From: Trypanosoma brucei gambiense DAL972 | Taxonomy: Eukaryota; Euglenozoa; Kinetoplastea; Trypanosomatida; Trypanosomatidae | NCBI RefSeq assembly: GCF_000210295.1 | Contig: NC_026743.1 | Span: forward strand, 62,001-126,000 | Direction: 5' to 3' | DNA length: 64,000 nucleotides | Part shown: piece after piece, positions 1 to 9,660 of the stretch | Layout: every line of letters starts with the position of its first letter | Position numbering within the stretch: the stretch's first letter is position 1 | Translations under genes and position numbers: made by a program | Notes under the pieces: generated by a model | Databases searched by the model: none | Told to the model about the DNA's origin: nothing | The model's input: only the letters and a program-made list of their open reading frames with translations

Positions 1-1501
1 GCAACGAGTGGTCAAAGATGCCCACAATAATAAAGGGCCATGCCAACTAGCAGGTGACAAGGAGCGGGCAGCAGCTGGATTTAAACAGCAGGAAAAGGCC
101 CAGGAGGCCCCCATGCGGGCTGAAGAACGCCGTAAAGAAGAACACGCAAAGGCAATGCATGCTGCAAAGGAGCGATTACAACTCCGCATGCAAGGTGAAG
201 CTCGAAATCGTGAAAATGAAGAGAAGTTGCGGCAACTGAAGCTGGACCAACGCCAAGCGGAAGTGGAGCAGAAGATAAGAAAACAAGAATTGGAAGCCCG
301 TGTGCGGGAGCAGCGAAAACTACTTGAACAGCGAGCCAAAGCGCACGCACTGTTGGAGAAACAAAGGGAAGAGGAATGGGAGCGCAACATGAGGGAGCAT
401 GCAGAGGAAGTTAGGCGAGGCCAAGGAGAGGAGGGTTGTGCACGTGACAACAGAGAAACAAACGCTCCTAACGATAGACCGTGTAATCGATACGGTGATG
501 GTGGACGGCGGTCTCCATTGAAAGTCCCACCTTCTCCAACAGCAGCAGCAGAGTTGTACCGTGAGATGCGCCGCCAGGCAGCCCTGAATAAGCAGCGCTT
601 TATGGAAGAGATGAAAGTAGAGCAACCACCTCCTGCCGTTAGCGGGCAACCCAACGGGAATGGGAAATTACCACCGAATAGGGGAGGGAATGCGTTGGGT
701 AACCCTCTGGGGAATGGTCAGCAGCCGCAACCGATATCACCACTAGACGATATGGAAGCACGCCGCAAGGCTTATTGGGATATGCGGCGGGAGGCAGAAG
801 AGAACAGGCGACGAGCACTGGCTTTAGAGGCAGGTCCAAGCGCTGTGCAGGTGGAACAACCCGAAGCGGCGCCCCCTAAGGAATCGGCAATGCCACACAT
901 AGTGAAAAAGCCTGCACCACAGCAACGGCCGCAAGCCAATGATAACAAACCAAAGGATGTTTGCCCTTTGCTCTATGCAAAGCGCACCGCTAACAATGAG
1001 GGCCCGCCGTCGCCACAACTGGAGCCGAACACTCCCGCCAATAGGGTTGGAGTCTACCCTGAAGTTAGTCGCGCAGATTCTCCAGATAGTGGGACGGAGG
1101 TGAAGAGAGACGAGGATTATAACGCACTCCAGACTCTTATAGACAGGGCGCTGACAAAGAAGGGCGATCGTGAGAGTGATGAAGACTTCAATGATGAAGC
1201 GTTCGTGGACTCTGATATATCACGTTTTGTGCTGGATGGACGGACACTCGTGCTTCCGAAAGTGCAAGCCACAGATCCATTGATGCACCGTATCGAGTCT
1301 CTTCGCCTTTTCCTTGAGGGCGAACTTGGCGAGTCCAAACTCTTGGGAGCTTACCGGCAGATGAATGATATTAGTGCGGACGACGACGAAGCAATGCAGC
1401 GTGTTCGGGATGAACTTCCGGAAGCCCACCATAAATACATCCCAATCATTGCCCAACTGATTGTGTGCGAAGATGCATTTAATCGTCAAATGCTGCGGTA
1501 G
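1..1501 (+). CDS. NEK-family protein kinase, C-terminal part (5' end outside window)
   Basis: The frame is open from the first bases, so this is the 3' part of a longer gene; about 499 residues are visible and the kinase domain would lie upstream. The visible N-terminal ~140 residues form a highly charged Lys/Glu/Arg/Gln-rich coiled coil. A long disordered Pro/Asn/Gln-rich stretch follows (~170-380). The last ~75 residues form a compact helical segment (IESLRLFLEGELGES ... AEAHHKY-like ... IIAQLIVCEDAFNRQ) resembling the extreme C terminus of NEK1-type kinases (leucine-rich helix, acidic linker, then a short LxxLVxxDxxY-like helix). NEK kinases act in cilium/basal-body and cell-cycle control. 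The NEK call rests on this tail and the coiled-coil/disordered architecture, not on a visible kinase domain. The alternative is an unrelated coiled-coil protein. Confidence 0.65.
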   Translation, partial: QRVVKDAHNNKGPCQLAGDKERAAAGFKQQEKAQEAPMRAEERRKEEHAKAMHAAKERLQLRMQGEARNRENEEKLRQLKLDQRQAEVEQKIRKQELEARVREQRKLLEQRAKAHALLEKQREEEWERNMREHAEEVRRGQGEEGCARDNRETNAPNDRPCNRYGDGGRRSPLKVPPSPTAAAELYREMRRQAALNKQRFMEEMKVEQPPPAVSGQPNGNGKLPPNRGGNALGNPLGNGQQPQPISPLDDMEARRKAYWDMRREAEENRRRALALEAGPSAVQVEQPEAAPPKESAMPHIVKKPAPQQRPQANDNKPKDVCPLLYAKRTANNEGPPSPQLEPNTPANRVGVYPEVSRADSPDSGTEVKRDEDYNALQTLIDRALTKKGDRESDEDFNDEAFVDSDISRFVLDGRTLVLPKVQATDPLMHRIESLRLFLEGELGESKLLGAYRQMNDISADDDEAMQRVRDELPEAHHKYIPIIAQLIVCEDAFNRQMLR

Positions 1502-2975
1502 GGCTGGCACCGGTACATGTTTTTCTTTAGGGTGCGATTCCCATGAGTGGAGTGTAGCTTTAGATTTGTTGCTGAAAGAATATATTGGACTGTCAACTTC
1601 GTTTAGTTACTGTTTCCTCTTTTGGTATTTTTTTTGTTTCTTTCAGTTTGCTAGCGCCTAGTTGATTCACGTGGTTGTTTCTTCGTTTGTAGGCTGTTAT
1701 GTGGGCTCTGAGGGTTCTAGAACCATCTTCGTGTCATTTTGTTTTTTCTTTACTAATTCACCTCCCTTCTGATTTTTTCTTGTGGAAGAAGGGCCAACTA
1801 GGAGGAGGATTATAAAGGAAGAGGAGAAAGGTGCTGTTCTTTTCTTTTCAATCGGCATGCCACAGGAAGTGTTGTTTTCATTAACCAGCGCTCTCCTTTT
1901 ACTTTACTCGTGATCTGCTGAATGTATATATTTCACTTTTTGTTTACTTCAGTCGTAGTGTTGAGTCTTTTTTATTCCTCCCTTTTCTCTTTTTTCCAGA
2001 GAGGGATGCGGGGATGCCCTTTCTTGTATTCTGTTATTTTTCGTCTGCCTCCCCACGACGGAGAGGATTGTTTCTTTCCTTTGTTTTTCATTTACCTCAC
2101 TTCGCTTCCATCAGCGAAAACTGCACTTGGAAATGATTACTTGGAATACAGAACGAGTCATATCAGAAGGAGTTGTGAACCACCAACAGTCCGGTTGCGG
2201 GTTTTATTCTCTCTTTCTTTTTTTTCGCAATCGCGTTTCAAGGAGATAAAGATCCCCCTTTTCGCAGTATTTTGTCTGTTGGGTTGGTGGTATTGTACAT
2301 TTTAAAGAAAACTAAATTTGGTTCGTTGTGTTGCTCGCATGTTGGTAGTGGGAAAAGGGGGGGGTGGTTTGTTTCGTCTATTTTTCCTTCCCAACACCAC
2401 CACACATCACGGAGACCCAAACGCCCACCCCTGTTGTGGTGTGCTTCATGTCTTTTTCATTAATATTTTTGGACTTTCTTCTACCTACCGGAACCTAGGA
2501 ATTATTCACCAAAATGAGTGAATGTATACACAAATATGTTGTCTCCCGATACCCATCCGTTTGTTTATAAACGAGGTTGCTCTTAAGCGAGCCGCCACCT
2601 GAAGAAAAGTTATGCGTGAGGTGAAACCATGTAACCTGCAAACATACAAGGATGTTTTATTCTTTTTTGTTATGTGGGGTCAAATTTGACATGCTGCCTC
2701 TGTTGCTATTACGGATAACTTGTTTTTATTCATTTCTTACGTCTCCATGTTTGACCTCATTCTTATGTTTGTGGGCAAGTACGTGGCACTAAATCAGAAG
2801 GTGGTCGCTGCACTCGTAGGTGGACGCACAGACAAAACATACTCACAACTAACAGTTGACCCCTCAACGCTATCGCAGTTACCGTTGTACCCTTCGCCTT
2901 CATCAAGGGACTGTTCGTTTTTTTTTTTGCCCTGTTATTAACCTCAAACTACCCTAACATCATTGCCATCAAATA
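1502..2975. other. Intergenic spacer, T-rich, no gene seen
   Basis: About 1.5 kb of pyrimidine-rich sequence. The last tract before the next gene is a T11 run at 2918-2928, but no AG lies between it and the ATG at 2976. The acceptor for the downstream gene is therefore probably the AG at 2906-2907, preceded by a weaker pyrimidine stretch. Short frames here are low-complexity or lack an ATG. Confidence 0.6.
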
Positions 2976-4553
2976 ATGCGGTGCAACAAAGCATTACATC
3001 GGTATGATGCTGTTGTGGTGGGTGGGGGTCTTGCGGGGTGCCTTGTCGCCGGCCGTCTTGCGATGGACAACCGGCGGATTGCCGTTATTGAAGAGGGTGA
3101 AGATATTCGGCGACAGCCCCGGTGGCATCGTAACTTGGCATGTAGCCTCCTGTCGCATAGATGCGGGGGCCGTGGTTACGAGAGCCATACCAACGTTACA
3201 ACTCCTCAGCTTTCGCATGAAAAGGAAAATGCCCCTGCACCCGTCATGATTCCAACACCGAAAGTGCTTGGCGGTGGCGGAGTCATGGGAGGCCGGTCAT
3301 GGCTTATTGGTGATGAGGCGGATTGGACTGCAACTCCATGGGACTTCCGTGGTGATCTTTTACCTCGTGTGCAACGCTTGGAAAATGTGGAAGGCGCAGG
3401 CCCACACCGCGGTCGTCGGGGGAGGTTTACCGTTGGTCGCTCGCACGCCCAATCTCCACTTTTTAGGGTATTTTGCGAAGCAATGTCAAAAGACACGTCA
3501 ATAACAAGTGATTTCAACAAGAAGGCGTTTGCTGTGCGGACAGGTTGCGGGCGTACTGAGTCTTTTGTAGACCCAAATACAGGTGTGGCGCATACCACAC
3601 TGCAGAGTTACTTGATGGACGCCATCGAACTTAGGCGACCGCTAGACGTGATATGCAACGCGAGAGTCTTTGGTATCAGCAGCGGTAAGGACGACCCGGC
3701 TATTGCAACTGGTGTCTCCTACACCCAAAAGGGTGAAACGGTGCATGTTGAAGCAGATGATGTTATTCTTTGCGCTGGAGGGATCGGTACACCATTACTC
3801 TTAGCTGCATCCCGCGGTTCACTTCCCATCGACCAGTCGGTTGGCACAAACTTTTGGGACGCACCGCAGGTGAAGCTCCAATTTCGTACCCCATCGTCGC
3901 TCAGTCACAATTGCTTCATGGACCCGCTGGTGCAGGCATTTTTGTGGCCCAATGTAACGTACGGCACCCCTATTAGTTCCCTGCGTTCTGCATATGACGA
4001 CATGATTTGTTTCTGGTCGAGCACAGGAGGACAAACCCCTGATGTAAAATTCATTTTTCAGCCGTTCACGCTCAACAATGACGGCTCACAACCGAAAAAT
4101 GTGACTCATGGAGTGCAGATTATTGCTCAGCTGCTGAAGCCCAAAAGTCGCGGGTCCATATGCGCTGATGGCACCATTAACCCGCAGTATTTTTCCCATA
4201 CGGATGATGCAGCAGTTCTCAGCAAAGCCGTGGCGCGAGTGAAGGAGCTGTCGAAGGTATTGCCTTTTTCTAACCTTTTTTCTGAACTTATTGCTGAGCA
4301 TTTTGAGTCAGCAGGCGTCTACGGCGGGGCAACGTACCCGGCAGTCGCACCTGAGACATTTCTCGTGAAAGGTACGCGAAACGTGTATGCATGTGACGAA
4401 AGTATTTTGCCCTCCCCATTGTTAGGTGGATCTCTGCCTTTTATATTGGCTTTAGGGGAAAAATTTAGTGATCATTATTTGCAGAAACTGGAGACTACCG
4501 GTAAAGCAGCTGCATCGGAAGGTATCGATGCGAAGGCGCGTATAATTTATTGA
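2976..4553 (+). CDS. GMC-type FAD oxidoreductase (glucose-methanol-choline family), atypical active site
   Basis: 525 residues, within the usual range of the family. The N terminus carries the FAD dinucleotide fold: YDAVVVGGGLAGCLVAGRLA with GGGLAG at 16-21 and a ribose-binding acidic residue in VIEEG (39-41). A GGGGVMGG-WLIGDEADW segment corresponds to the conserved GG(S/T)S-type FAD loop (~105-120). DDVILCAGGIGTPLLL (~265) matches the second GMC signature, and the C-terminal NVYACDESILPSPLLGGS matches the LRVxDASIMP segment. In active members a His-Pro-x-Gly-Thr motif and an Asn/His in the final GN motif form the catalytic pair. Here the first site reads VYGGAT (448-453) and the last motif reads LLGGS, so both catalytic residues seem replaced. 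Family membership is secure, but substrate and activity are unknown. No clear mitochondrial presequence is seen. Confidence 0.85.
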   Translation: MRCNKALHRYDAVVVGGGLAGCLVAGRLAMDNRRIAVIEEGEDIRRQPRWHRNLACSLLSHRCGGRGYESHTNVTTPQLSHEKENAPAPVMIPTPKVLGGGGVMGGRSWLIGDEADWTATPWDFRGDLLPRVQRLENVEGAGPHRGRRGRFTVGRSHAQSPLFRVFCEAMSKDTSITSDFNKKAFAVRTGCGRTESFVDPNTGVAHTTLQSYLMDAIELRRPLDVICNARVFGISSGKDDPAIATGVSYTQKGETVHVEADDVILCAGGIGTPLLLAASRGSLPIDQSVGTNFWDAPQVKLQFRTPSSLSHNCFMDPLVQAFLWPNVTYGTPISSLRSAYDDMICFWSSTGGQTPDVKFIFQPFTLNNDGSQPKNVTHGVQIIAQLLKPKSRGSICADGTINPQYFSHTDDAAVLSKAVARVKELSKVLPFSNLFSELIAEHFESAGVYGGATYPAVAPETFLVKGTRNVYACDESILPSPLLGGSLPFILALGEKFSDHYLQKLETTGKAAASEGIDAKARIIY

Positions 4554-6014
4554 TTACTGTGGATACACATGTACATGTACACGCATATATATATATATAT
4601 ATATATATTTATTTATTTATTTGTGCACGCCACATTCCAAAAGTTGTCTATTGTTTCTCCAGTTAATTGTCTCTATCTTCTTTTGGCAGTGGAGCGGCCT
4701 GTTGCGTTGTTGTTTTGGATGCAGGCTCATGCGAAGGGGGCGGAGAGAATAAAACATAAGCAAGGTAGTTTTTTCATTTTATTTTTTTCCTTTTGTTGAT
4801 GGAAACAAAGGTAGAGAAGATGAAGAAGGTGGAAACCTTGGGTTTGAGTCATTATTTTATTTATTTATTTTGTGTGTATGTGTCTGCGCGGCCTCGTTTC
4901 GTTTTTTCAATAATTTATCACTTATCGTATTCTCTGTTGTTTCCCTCCCTTTGTTTTGTTTAGGTCTCACATATCGATGTTGAGCGGATGCATGCTGTGC
5001 TAATGCGTTACCAAGTTATATGAAGTGTTGTGTTCATCCATGTAAATGTGTGAGGGAAATGGATTGCAAGGTCTTTCATATGGAGCAGCCCTCAACAGTG
5101 TTTTACCTTTCAATGCATTACAGTGTGTTTATATCAGTTGTATTGATATGGTGCCAATTGATGCCTTACTGTTTTATTGCACTCAACTCAACTCTCTTTC
5201 AATCCCATCTTTTTTTTTCTTTTTAATTTCTCTGCTTGTCACCACGTATTAAACTACCTAAGCTATAGCACCAGGAGTCCATTCAAGCAAAAAGCCAGTC
5301 ACAAGCATAAACACATCGTTTATTTTGTTAAACGTGTAAAAGGCAAGAAAAAAAGCGGGGGGAAAAAAAGGAAACAAAAAGGTGTATAAAAGGGGAGAGG
5401 AACCGAAAAATTGAGGTTGGTTTGAAGGCTCACCAAAAATACGTCTCTTTCTTTATCTGTTCCTTTATTATTTTGTTTACTTCAGTCAGGTGTTGTGAAG
5501 GGTAAAGAAGCAAAGCAAAAAAGTAATAAATAAATAAAGTGTAAATAAGAAACAGTGGACATAATTGACAAACAAGGGAGATAGAGAAGTCCGCACGATA
5601 GACAGGTGAGGAAGAGCGTAAAGTGAATTCCAACGAAAGAGAAAAGACACAGAAGAAGAGCTTAAGAGAAAAGAGGAAAGCGCCTGAAATTTGAAAAAAA
5701 AAAAGGTGATTGTATCTGGGGAATTTTGTTGCATATAGAAGAAGGGAAGAAAACAAAGAAGAGGAAAAGATAACACAAAATTGGAACCGAGGCTCTGTCT
5801 GCGTGTGCGTGTGTGTTTGTGCCGAGTTCGCTTGCTGCTATTTCGGGATATTTTCTCTGCTTTTCTTTATTCGTGAAGAAGTACTCATACGCGTGACACA
5901 GTCGGACTAATCATTAGTGCTACAAAATAGCAGTCTTTTCCTAACTCAGGAATTGTCTGTTTTCTTTTTTTTTTTTTCGTATTTGTCGGCCGCTGGTACT
6001 TTATAACAACCACC
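4554..6014. other. Intergenic spacer with AT dinucleotide repeat and a purine-rich half
   Basis: Contains an (AT)n run at about 4585-4608 followed by TTTA repeats. From about 5280 to 5780 the + strand is markedly purine-rich. A T13 run at 5965-5977 precedes the next ATG at 6015. Short ATG frames (for example one of 68 codons at 5020) end in homopolymer tracts and are not credible genes. Confidence 0.6.
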
Positions 6015-7316
6015 ATGGTTGATGTTAATGGAACGACAATTTTGACCTCTACGGTAGGGGGGTCCTCGCAGTCCAAATGTATTAAAAACACCAATGATTT
6101 CAACAATTCGCTAACGAGGGCACGAAAACCACTTGGAATGCCTCAACTGGATGAGAAGCAACTGGAAGTGGGCGCCCCGGAGTCCACAGCACTTAACGCT
6201 CCTTTTGTAATGCCTGATGGTCTCGCAGCTCCGGCACCACCCGCCACGATGGAAAATGCGGCGCCGCCTATCGGTTTGGGTGGTCCTGTGCTTCTTGTGG
6301 GACCCGGAAGCCCATACAATGCGGGAAATCTCTTCACCATTGACAATTCACAGGGAAATGCGGCATTTGTGACACTCTGCCAGCAGCCTTCCTTCCACTA
6401 TCAACAACCAGCACCACAACCTACTGTAGTGGATCAGGAAGTCGCACTTACACATAAATGTCTCCAAGAGTGCCCGCGGGCCGTGCTGGTGGCGGCTCTT
6501 ACTTCCCTACTAGAGGAGTTCCCACTATTATGTCCAATCATTCGTCAACGCTGTGAAAAGGCCACAATGGTCTTACCAAAACAACAACAACATCAACAAC
6601 AGCAACAACAGCAGCAGCAGCAACAACATCAACTTCAACATCAACAACAGGGAATAACGGGGCGGTTCGCTGGACTTACTCAATCTGCTGTCCCATGGGC
6701 TGCTCATCCCCCAACTGCCAGTTATGACACCCAACGAACCGCTCTTATTTCCACTGGTGGCAACTCACCGCAAACGGGGGGCTCTCGCAAGGGCCGTGGC
6801 AACAAATCCCGTGAGGAAGGCATTTGTAGCCTACACAATAATGTACGCTCCATGAACCATCTGCAACTCAATAAACAAAAAGGCGTGTATGAATGTGTCA
6901 GTGGCTTTCATTGCCTTGAAGACGGTTGCTCTGGCTCAGCCTCTCCTGCAAGTACAAAAGTGGCTCGCACTCCCTTAGCGCCAGTTGGGGTTTCACAAGT
7001 GCGCGGAGGAGACGGTCGCGGTGTTGCCTCCTTTGCTGCTATGAGTGGAGGAAATCTTATGGCAAGTTCGAAACTATCAGCACCTGTTGGATCAATTCAA
7101 GCTCCTAAAGATCAATTCAGTGATTTCATGGCTAACAGTTTGGATAGCGGACTCACTCCATTCCGTGGAGATGTAAGCCTTGGAAACAGCGGTATTGTAC
7201 CGTGTGATGACCCTCAAACCGCAGAGGGAAGTGAAACTATTGATCTCGATAGCAGCGTCGTGACATTAAAAAGTATCCTGCACAGCGTCCGGATGGTGGC
7301 TGAAATGGAAGAGTAA
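6015..7316 (+). CDS. Poly-Q protein with a conserved Cys/His cluster, putative RNA regulator
   Basis: 433 residues; the start has a good context (CCACCATGG). The N-terminal 130 residues are Pro/Ala/Gly-rich and probably disordered. A helical block at ~150-185 (CLQECPRAVLVAALTSLLEE ... CPIIRQRCEKA) may be a folded interaction module. It is followed by a Gln/His repeat at 190-212. At ~272-305 a Cys/His cluster reads C-x2-H-x19-C-x4-H-C, with conserved-looking NNVRSMNHLQLNKQ and GVYECV between the ligands, so metal binding is plausible. The C-terminal 125 residues are Ser/Gly-rich with a hydrophobic/acidic final helix. I do not recognise the family by name. The poly-Q, zinc-like motif and very long downstream spacer resemble trypanosomatid RNA-binding or post-transcriptional regulators, which is inference. 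Confidence 0.8.
   Translation: MVDVNGTTILTSTVGGSSQSKCIKNTNDFNNSLTRARKPLGMPQLDEKQLEVGAPESTALNAPFVMPDGLAAPAPPATMENAAPPIGLGGPVLLVGPGSPYNAGNLFTIDNSQGNAAFVTLCQQPSFHYQQPAPQPTVVDQEVALTHKCLQECPRAVLVAALTSLLEEFPLLCPIIRQRCEKATMVLPKQQQHQQQQQQQQQQQHQLQHQQQGITGRFAGLTQSAVPWAAHPPTASYDTQRTALISTGGNSPQTGGSRKGRGNKSREEGICSLHNNVRSMNHLQLNKQKGVYECVSGFHCLEDGCSGSASPASTKVARTPLAPVGVSQVRGGDGRGVASFAAMSGGNLMASSKLSAPVGSIQAPKDQFSDFMANSLDSGLTPFRGDVSLGNSGIVPCDDPQTAEGSETIDLDSSVVTLKSILHSVRMVAEMEE
6582..6650 (+). repeat. CAA/CAG repeat encoding a Gln/His tract
   Basis: 23 consecutive codons, mostly CAA and CAG with CAT and one CTT interruption, encoding residues 190-212 of the poly-Q protein. Both glutamine codons are mixed, so the tract is less slippage-prone than a pure repeat and may be kept for its protein sequence. 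Confidence 0.9.
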
Positions 7317-8571
7317 CATTTGTTTTTGTGAAAGTGGCGTGCATGCGGATGAAAAAAAAAATGGAGCGCAAAGCAGTAAAAAGAAAAACAAAAAATAAAA
7401 TCAAATAAAATAAGAAACAAAAAGGAAGAAAGGAAACCTTCTCCTTCACATTCCTTCCCTCTCCCCCGTTGGCCAGCCTGGTCAGAAAAAAAAAAGGAAA
7501 GATCATGAAGATGTGCAAATATGCCGGTTTGGGGTTTCGTTAGAAATCAGATTGAAAAGTGAGTTATCCCCTTTTTATTTTTTATTTTATGCATTTTTAT
7601 CCGTTGATTTGTACTTTATTTATTGCCCACATGAGTTAGCGGTTGTGATTTAGAAGGAGAAATGTCTTCTCCCTTTCTCTTTTCTTCTGGTTTTATCATA
7701 TTTATTTTCTCTCTCTCTCTCTCTCTTTTACTACCGTTATTGTATTTGTCTTTTTTTTTTTTTATTTTTTATCTGGTTACGCGTCGAAAGGAGTGTGGTC
7801 CAAGCGCTGGGAACATTTGCTCAGGTGCGCGTCTGCCTCCATATGGGGCCCTTTAAGAAACTAATGAGAAAAAAAAAGGAAAAAAAAATGAAACAAATGT
7901 TTTATTGCAGCAAAGGAAACAGTCGCTGCTTTTCTCTTTTTTTGTTTCCCTTTGATCCCATCAGACTGCATCCTGTAAAGTTTCTCTATTTTTTCCCCCC
8001 TTTTCCACGTGCATTTGTATATATTTTCTATCGGTTTTTTTTTTGTGTGTTTGTTTTTTTTTCCCGTTGTGTGACAGCATCCGTATATATAAATATATAT
8101 ATTATTTATTTTCCTTTTTACGTATTTTATTTAATTACAACCTCGAGAAATCATCATTACCACACGTGCGCAGTCGTAACTGCCTCTTTTTTTTTCTTTT
8201 TCTTTTTAACATTTCTTCACTCAAATATGTACTTTTGTTTCCATGTGAGTGAATGAATGTGCGACATTCCGTGACAATTCTTCCGTCACCCATAGTAATC
8301 CTCATCGTATCTCTGATTTATTTTCATTAATGTTATTCGCATTATTTTTTTCTTCATTTTTTATTATTATTTTTAAATTTAATCTTTCCTTCCTTATATT
8401 TATTACTGTTACCTTCCACTTTTACAGTTATTTTATTTTTCTTTGTTTGGGGTAATTTAATTTAATTTAATTCGTGTCGTCGTCGTTGTTGTTGTTTTGT
8501 TATTATTTTCCTCGTATTGAAAGAAAAGGGGATTGAAAAAAAAAAAGAAAAAAAGAAAAAAGTGGAAATGA

Positions 8572-8595
8572 GAGTTGCGTTAACTGACGCAACTC
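8572..8595 (+). repeat. Perfect 9-bp hairpin
   Basis: GAGTTGCGT, a six-base loop (TAACTG), then ACGCAACTC. It lies in an A-rich part of the gene-poor stretch and is the only non-AT stem I noticed there. No T-run terminator follows directly. Role unknown; a 3' UTR stem or chance are both possible. Confidence 0.6.
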
Positions 8596-9567
8596 CGTCG
8601 CTATGTTTTAATGAATGACACGCGTGTTTTTTTTTTTTTAAACCTCTCTTTCTTTCTTTTATTATTTTATTATTTTATTTCTCTCTTAAACACACGTACA
8701 AATTGCAAAAGCAAATACACCGAAGAAAAACACATTTCATCATTCTCATTATTATTATTATTGTTGTTGGTGGTGCTGTTTTTTTTTTTCCCTCCCCCTC
8801 CTCCTCCTCCTTCTTCTTCTTCTGATTTATGTTATCGGCAATCTTATGTTTGCATCTCTGATGCATTTATGTTTTTCCCTTTCTTTCTTTCTTATTTATT
8901 TATTTCTACTCCCTAACATCACTCATGTCTTCGATATTTTACTACCTTTTTATGAACTATTTATTTATTTTTGTGTTTGTGTGTTTATGTTTATGTGTGT
9001 GCCGGCAGCGACTTCCTGTCCTTATTATTCTTCATTATTCTTTGTATTTATTTTCTGTTTGATCCGTTTTTTTTCCCCCCCCTTTTTACTCTGCCTTGTT
9101 ATGTCATGTCTGTCCTTCTTTTTCTTTTTCTTTTTTGGTTTTTACTGTTGTTTTTTTTTACTTTTTGTATATCTTCATGGTAATTTATTTCCCCCTTTTG
9201 TTTTTTTCTTTCTATTATATATACGCAATGTGTAACAAATATCCCTTTAAATATAATATCACTGTGTATGTGTGTGTGTCGCGCACCATTTGGCTCATAA
9301 ATGTCATGTACCTCATTTCCCTTTCTTTCTTTTTGTTTAATTCATTCTTTCCTTTTATTCATTTATTTACTTATTTACTTAATCTGCTTTTTATTTTATA
9401 AAAAATATATATATATATCCATCCATCCATATATATATATATTAATATATTTATTTATATTTATTTATATAAAAGAGTGCTGATATCAAATCGTTTCGAA
9501 TTTTAACTCGTGTTTGCTTCGGGTTTTTTTCTCCTCCTCCTCTGCTGAATTGACAGGCGATTATCCA

Positions 9568-9660
9568 ATGGAGATGGTTGATATTATTATTGTTATTATT
9601 AGTTTAACATATGCGTGTGTTATTTTTTATTCTAACGCAAAAGTGATGAAGAAAAAATAA
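9568..9660 (+). CDS. Candidate 30-residue membrane microprotein
   Basis: A short ATG frame lies 12 nt after an AG at 9555-9556 that is preceded by a clean pyrimidine tract (T7 then CTC repeats, 9523-9543). This is the arrangement of a trypanosomatid gene start. The product begins MEMVD, has one hydrophobic helix (IIIVIISLTYACVIFY) and ends in a basic tail (KVMKKK). Part of the helix is encoded by ATT repeats, so a chance frame in simple sequence is quite possible. Included because of the acceptor, the topology and its position in an otherwise empty region. Confidence 0.2.
   Translation: MEMVDIIIVIISLTYACVIFYSNAKVMKKK

Noticed and set aside
2747..2941. 65-codon ATG frame before the GMC gene
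   Set aside because: First half looks coding, but it ends in the downstream gene's pyrimidine tract and has no acceptor of its own.
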